A DNA stretch of 64,000 nt from Bacteroidota bacterium (GTDB lineage: Bacteria; Bacteroidota; Bacteroidia; NS11-12g; UBA955). Positions 60,520 to 64,000 of the stretch are shown here, one piece after another. Numbering within the stretch: the first letter of the stretch is position 1; each line of letters starts with the position of its first letter. The position numbers and the translations under genes were made by a program. The notes beneath the pieces are model-generated. The model was given only the letters and a program-made list of their open reading frames with translations. It ran no database searches and had not been told where the DNA came from. The DNA is taken from positions 248,001 through 312,000 of the forward strand of contig JAMLHC010000004.1 in assembly GCA_023957335.1 (NCBI GenBank), given 5' to 3'.

Positions 60520-62349
60520 AAATTTTTTCATTAAAATCTGCTGATAAGTTCTTCCAAAATTTGCTTCTTTCTCGAACTCCTCAAGTGCTTGCGTTTTGGG
60601 TTCATACGAGGTCAACTCCTGAGTAGGATTATTCCATGCTACAAATTCGTCCGGGGTAATCAGTCCAAATCCATTGTCAAAAAAATAGATTGCAAAGGGA
60701 TGTCCCGAAACAGGATTGTGATAAAATGGAAATGCGCTGACCGAGTAATGAAGGTTTTGCAAAATGAATGGCATTAATGCTGTCTGAGAAGTAAGATTTG
60801 CCATTTTTTTCCCTTTGTAAAATGGGTTTAATGCCCCCCCCAGCACAATTGCCGGTATCTGAAATTTTTGTTTAGCAAAAAATTGCCCGTAATCAATTCC
60901 CACATCGCGTCCGTGATCACCTGTAATGATTAGTATTGTATTTGCATAATATTCTGATTGTTGAAACCATTGTACAAAGTCGGCAACACAACTATCTGAG
61001 TATTTATAGGCAGCTTTCATCTTTTTGTTTCCAGATTTGTTTACCGGAATATCATAAGGTTCGTGCACACTTAAACTCAAAGTGGAAATGAAGAAATTAC
61101 TTCTTTGATGTTGAATTTGTGTTTTGAGTGCAGCAAAAATATCTTGATCGTGATAGCCCCATGCACCTTTGGCTGTCTTGGATGAAATGTTATCCTTGTC
61201 AATAATTACATCAAAACAGATATTTTGCAGATAGTATCCCATGTTGGCAAATGAAATGTCCCCGCCATAAATGAAAGTGTTGTGGTATCCTTGTTTTGAT
61301 AGCATACAAGAGATAGAAGGGAGTGCACTTGCTTTCTCCGGTTCGAGCAGTACAGAGGTGCTAGGTTGTGCAGGAAAACCGCTCAGTAATGCCGCAAGCC
61401 CTTTGTCTGTTCGGTTTCCGCTTGCATACATCCTCGAAAAAACCCAGACACTGTCCATAAGCCGGTTTATGTTGGGTGACCAATCATAAGTGCCACCTAT
61501 TCCGGGCAGTGTTTCTGCTGACAAGCTTTCCATCATCAGCAAAATAATATTGGGTTTTATCTTTGAATCAAACAAAGCAGGTTCAATGGGTTGTCCGGTT
61601 TGAAAATGAGTTTCGCAGAAACCCTCTAACGTACGATCATCAACAAACTTATAATCCTCATATTTTACCCTGTCTGACTTGTTTAACACATAATAAAAAA
61701 GATTCCACAAACCATTGATAGAAGCTGCATTAAGGAATGGATTTGAAGAATAGACAACGCGACTCTGGTTGATTGGCACTTTGCCAACTCCTCCTCGCAT
61801 CAACACCACAGAAAACATCAAAAGAACTAATATTGTCAAGGTTGATAACCAATTAAAACGCTTGTCTTGTGACCATAAGTTGGCGATATATACAAATACA
61901 TTTTTAATAAATATATTGAACACCACCATTTGAGTCGTCAGTGTTAGTATAAACATCCCTAAAATAGACAAATCAACCGAAGCAAATGCATCGCCAAGGT
62001 GTTGTGAATAGAACAAAGCCATCATATTAACCCTTGTGCCCCAATGCACAAAAAGCTCTGCGTCTAAGGAGTTGATAAAAAAACTCAGTGATTGAACAAT
62101 GATATAAAAGAGAGTCAATGCAGTTTTTATGTATTTCTTGTTCAAGAGATTGAAAAGAATCAAAGCAGGCACGAAAGCATAAGATGCAAGCGCAATGTCC
62201 AAAGGAAGCCCATGCCAAAAACTCGCTAATGTTTCTCCGGTATTATCGGCAAAGCGGATATTTCTAAGCAAAAAAGCGGTACGGGCTATGGCAGCACCAA
62301 TGAGTATAACAAAGTAATGGATAAGAAAAAAAGTAAAATTCCTCTTCAT
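60499..62349 (-). CDS. Membrane sulfatase / LTA-synthase-type phosphotransferase
   Basis: I place the start at ATG 62349; the frame is open further upstream, but that would run through tRNA-Leu. The 616-residue protein has about five N-terminal membrane spans, then a large sulfatase-fold domain. Key sites are ILLMMESLSAET for metal, the nucleophile threonine in GNRTDKGLAALLSGFP, and ITGDHGRDVG. Relatives transfer phosphoglycerol or phosphoethanolamine to envelope glycans. A run of eight Gs on the coding strand (60834-60841) could slip. Confidence 0.9.
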   Translation of the reverse strand: MKRNFTFFLIHYFVILIGAAIARTAFLLRNIRFADNTGETLASFWHGLPLDIALASYAFVPALILFNLLNKKYIKTALTLFYIIVQSLSFFINSLDAELFVHWGTRVNMMALFYSQHLGDAFASVDLSILGMFILTLTTQMVVFNIFIKNVFVYIANLWSQDKRFNWLSTLTILVLLMFSVVLMRGGVGKVPINQSRVVYSSNPFLNAASINGLWNLFYYVLNKSDRVKYEDYKFVDDRTLEGFCETHFQTGQPIEPALFDSKIKPNIILLMMESLSAETLPGIGGTYDWSPNINRLMDSVWVFSRMYASGNRTDKGLAALLSGFPAQPSTSVLLEPEKASALPSISCMLSKQGYHNTFIYGGDISFANMGYYLQNICFDVIIDKDNISSKTAKGAWGYHDQDIFAALKTQIQHQRSNFFISTLSLSVHEPYDIPVNKSGNKKMKAAYKYSDSCVADFVQWFQQSEYYANTILIITGDHGRDVGIDYGQFFAKQKFQIPAIVLGGALNPFYKGKKMANLTSQTALMPFILQNLHYSVSAFPFYHNPVSGHPFAIYFFDNGFGLITPDEFVAWNNPTQELTSYEPKTQALEEFEKEANFGRTYQQILMKKFFDLIRK

Positions 62350-62379
62350 CTGTCGGCAAAAATATTTGAAATCTCGGGT

Positions 62380-62387
62380 TATATTTG
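62380..62387 (+). promoter_or_regulatory. Probable -7 box of tRNA-Leu
   Basis: TATATTTG matches TAnnTTTG and ends 15 bp before the mature tRNA 5' end, in the divergent gap with the sulfatase gene. A -33 TTTG at 62365 is too close to be standard. Confidence 0.5.
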
Positions 62388-62402
62388 CACCCGCTTTCAA
62401 AA

Positions 62403-62486
62403 GCCCGGGTGGTGAAATTGGTAGACACGCCACTTTGAGGGGGTGGTGCTCTTACGAGTGTGCAAGTTCGAATCTTGTCCCGGGCA
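62403..62486 (+). tRNA. tRNA-Leu (anticodon GAG)
   Basis: The acceptor stem pairs GCCCGGG with CCCGGGC, leaving discriminator A at 62486. The anticodon stem CCACT/GGTGG closes the loop TTGAGGG, giving anticodon GAG. A long variable arm (TGCTCTTACGAGTG) makes it a type II tRNA, as for leucine, and GTTCGAATC is the T loop. CCA is not encoded. It reads CUC and CUU codons. Confidence 0.96.
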
Positions 62487-62492
62487 CAAAGC

Positions 62493-62525
62493 AAAAGAGC
62501 CGTCAGTATTGACGGCTCTTTTTTT
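62493..62525. terminator. Rho-independent terminator after tRNA-Leu
   Basis: GAGCCGTCA and TGACGGCTC form a perfect 9-bp stem with a GTAT loop, followed by seven Ts. A-rich bases on the other side make it usable by the convergent trxB transcript as well. Confidence 0.92.
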
Positions 62526-62546
62526 ATTAATAAGTGATTGGGGGGA

Positions 62547-63494
62547 TTATCTCTCTGCTACTAACCCACTCTTGATATCGGCTAAATACCTTTCGGCATC
62601 CAGCGCGGACATACAACCACTTCCTGCGGCAGTAACTGCTTGGCGATAATGTTTGTCTTGTGCATCACCCGCTGCAAATACTCCGGGTATATTGGTTTTG
62701 GATGTTCCGGGAATTGTTTTGATATATCCCTGTTCGTCCATATCAATCCAACCTTTGAAAATGTCTGTATTGGGTGTGTGTCCGATTGCAATAAAAAAAC
62801 CGCTGATGGGTAGCTCACGGGTTGAACCATTTTGTCGGTTCTTCACTCTCACTGCCTCAACGGCAAGTTCGCCTAATATTTCATCTGTTTCTGTATGCAA
62901 CAAAACCTCTATATTGGGCATAGAATTGACCCTGTGTTGCATGGCTTTGGAAGCTCTCAGCTCCGAACGCACTATCATATAAACTTTATTGCAGAATTTA
63001 GCAAGATAGGTGGCTTCTTCAGCCGCTGTGTCTCCACCACCAACAATGGCTACATCATTGCCTTTGTGAAAAAAACCGTCACAAACCGCACACGCAGACA
63101 CCCCACTCCCGTTCAGTCTTTGCTCGGATGGAATGCCCAGCCACTTGGCGGAAGCTCCGGTCGAAATAATGACGGTGTCACAATGAATCTCCGTTTTTTC
63201 ATCAACCCATACTTTGTGTACCGGTCCTGTAAAATCCACTTTGGTCACAATACCATAACGAACATCTGTACCAAGCCTTTCTGCTTGTTTTTTAAACTGA
63301 GTCATCATTTCAGGTCCCATTATCCCTTCAGGAAAGCCGGGGAAGTTCTCCACTTCCGTAGTAATTGTTAATTGCCCTCCGGGTTGAAGCCCTTCATAAA
63401 GAACGGGTTTTAAGTCTGCTCTTGCTGCATAAATCGCGGCTGTGTAGCCCGCGGGTCCTGAGCCGATAATCAAACATTCTACTTTTTCTGCCAT
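62547..63494 (-). CDS. trxB: Thioredoxin reductase
   Basis: This 315-residue flavoprotein has the FAD motif IIGSGPAGYTAAIYAAR (9-25), the redox-active CAVC (135-138), an NADPH-binding VGGGDTAAEEATYLA and the late FAD motif PGVFAAGDAQD. The length is usual for bacterial low-molecular-weight enzymes. It uses NADPH to reduce thioredoxin in the cytoplasm. A -7 box (TACCTTTG, minus strand, 63521-63528) lies 26 bp upstream. It is convergent with tRNA-Leu. Confidence 0.96.
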   Translation of the reverse strand: MAEKVECLIIGSGPAGYTAAIYAARADLKPVLYEGLQPGGQLTITTEVENFPGFPEGIMGPEMMTQFKKQAERLGTDVRYGIVTKVDFTGPVHKVWVDEKTEIHCDTVIISTGASAKWLGIPSEQRLNGSGVSACAVCDGFFHKGNDVAIVGGGDTAAEEATYLAKFCNKVYMIVRSELRASKAMQHRVNSMPNIEVLLHTETDEILGELAVEAVRVKNRQNGSTRELPISGFFIAIGHTPNTDIFKGWIDMDEQGYIKTIPGTSKTNIPGVFAAGDAQDKHYRQAVTAAGSGCMSALDAERYLADIKSGLVAER

Positions 63495-63520
63495 ACTTTT
63501 TTTGTCTATTTTTTAATATG

Positions 63521-63528
63521 CAAAGGTA
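63521..63528 (-). promoter_or_regulatory. Probable -7 box of trxB
   Basis: Read on the minus strand this is TACCTTTG, matching TAnnTTTG, 26 bp upstream of the ATG. No -33 box is found at 19-21 bp. The rest of the 234-bp gap to 63728 shows no gene. Confidence 0.5.
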
Positions 63529-63728
63529 CTAAATATTAAGCCCATTTTGTTGTTTTTGGTCTTTGAAATAAACCTATTGATAGTGAGTTGCCGAGATGTT
63601 ATCCTTATCTGATAAGTACCATAAATACAGTCGTTTCTATACAATTCATTGCGCAGGGCACTTATGAGAAAAACACTGTAATCAGTGGAAGCTTGTTCTT
63701 GATTAATTTAAAAATGAACCGGGGTAGA

Positions 63729-64000
63729 TTACATATTCACACCAAAAATATATCCTACCGCTGCGGATAAACCCATTGCAACCGTGCCCCAAATCACAAT
63801 ACGCAAGATGGCTCTGCCTACTCCGGCTCCACCGGCTTTGGCAGAAACAATGCCCAAAACAATCAAAGCTACGATAGTGATGCCATAAAGCATAAACTCA
63901 AGGTTGGTGGTGGTGCCAAAAATTGTTACCAACAAGGGAAGAGCACCTCCGGCAATAAAAGATGCGCCCGAAGCCAATGAAGCTTGAAACGGATTTGCCT
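63729..64000 (-). CDS. VIT1/CCC1-family iron/manganese transporter, C-terminal part
   Basis: The frame is open to the end of the window, so the 5' part is missing. The visible 90 residues begin ANPFQASLASGASFIAGGALPLL, the conserved fourth-span region of VIT family proteins. Two more membrane spans follow and the end is AVGYIFGVNM. The family moves Fe2+ or Mn2+ across membranes. The TTG at 63977 should not be taken as the start, because the conserved family sequence continues upstream of it. Confidence 0.85.
   Translation of the reverse strand, partial: ANPFQASLASGASFIAGGALPLLVTIFGTTTNLEFMLYGITIVALIVLGIVSAKAGGAGVGRAILRIVIWGTVAMGLSAAVGYIFGVNM

Noticed and set aside
62350-62433. N-terminal extension of the sulfatase protein
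   Set aside because: The extension would read through the antisense strand of tRNA-Leu and precedes the natural hydrophobic N-terminus.
62895-63371. 158-codon plus-strand frame opposite trxB
   Set aside because: It is antisense to the conserved thioredoxin reductase gene and resembles no known protein.

Overview
The window looks like a chromosomal segment of a low-GC member of the Bacteroidota. The evidence is the TAnnTTTG-type -7 promoter boxes in front of several genes, an rpmH-rnpA-yidD cluster, a LytS/LytT pair, a lamin-tail secreted protein with a Bacteroidota-style C-terminal FlgD-like domain, and gene families and dispersed repeats typical of that phylum. No species is claimed.

Positions 1-47,120 form a very large surface-glycan (O-antigen, capsule or exopolysaccharide) biosynthesis region, almost all on the + strand. 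Block 1 (1-9,030) has two DegT aminotransferases, an SDR, an ATP-grasp ligase, a PhyH dioxygenase, a deacetylase-like protein, a methyltransferase and two glycosyltransferases. Block 2 (9,209-15,345) has an aspartate-type aminotransferase, an asparagine-synthase-like amidotransferase and a glycosyltransferase. Block 3 (17,238-28,031) has an acyltransferase, SDR, second ATP-grasp, HAD, a polyprenyl-phosphate GT2, a NeuD-like acetyltransferase, a WecE-like aminotransferase, a multi-spanning ArnT/PMT-like transferase and a GT4. Block 4 (29,974-39,950) is a tight operon for an amidinated or amidated nonulosonic acid: NeuB/LegI, AsnB, NeuC/LegG, a WbpG/PseA-type amidotransferase, HisF-like, HisH-like, NeuA/LegF and two probable transferases. 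Block 5 (41,550-47,120) has two GT4 enzymes, a radical SAM/SPASM protein and an unknown protein. No Wzx flippase, Wzy polymerase or ABC-2 exporter is visible, so export and polymerisation genes must lie elsewhere.

Scattered between these blocks are genes with no obvious glycan role: a GIY-YIG nuclease, a DUF6922/AbiEii pair, two DUF4143 AAA ATPases, two AlbA_2/RecG-like proteins and a GxxExxY nuclease-like protein. Most are bracketed by dispersed palindromic repeats, and different genes carry different repeat families. Family 1 has the core CTTCGACTACGCTCAG in both orientations. Family 2 has 'CTTTGCG' and 'CTCCGTG...GTGGTTAAAC' units. Family 3 has TCATGGT...ACCATGA ends. Family 4 has CACAGTGTTAC palindromes. 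One family 1 inverted pair has inserted in frame into a glycosyltransferase gene. This repeat-plus-cargo organisation is the most unusual feature of the window.

Positions 47,335-64,000 are ordinary housekeeping and physiology: tryptophanase, a rhodanese-thioredoxin lipoprotein, yidD-rnpA-rpmH, a POT peptide transporter, a DinB-like protein, a lamin-tail secreted protein, an MsbA-like ABC exporter, a small membrane protein-LytS-LytT-MazG operon, an LTA-synthase-type membrane sulfatase, tRNA-Leu(GAG), thioredoxin reductase and the end of a VIT/CCC1-family gene.
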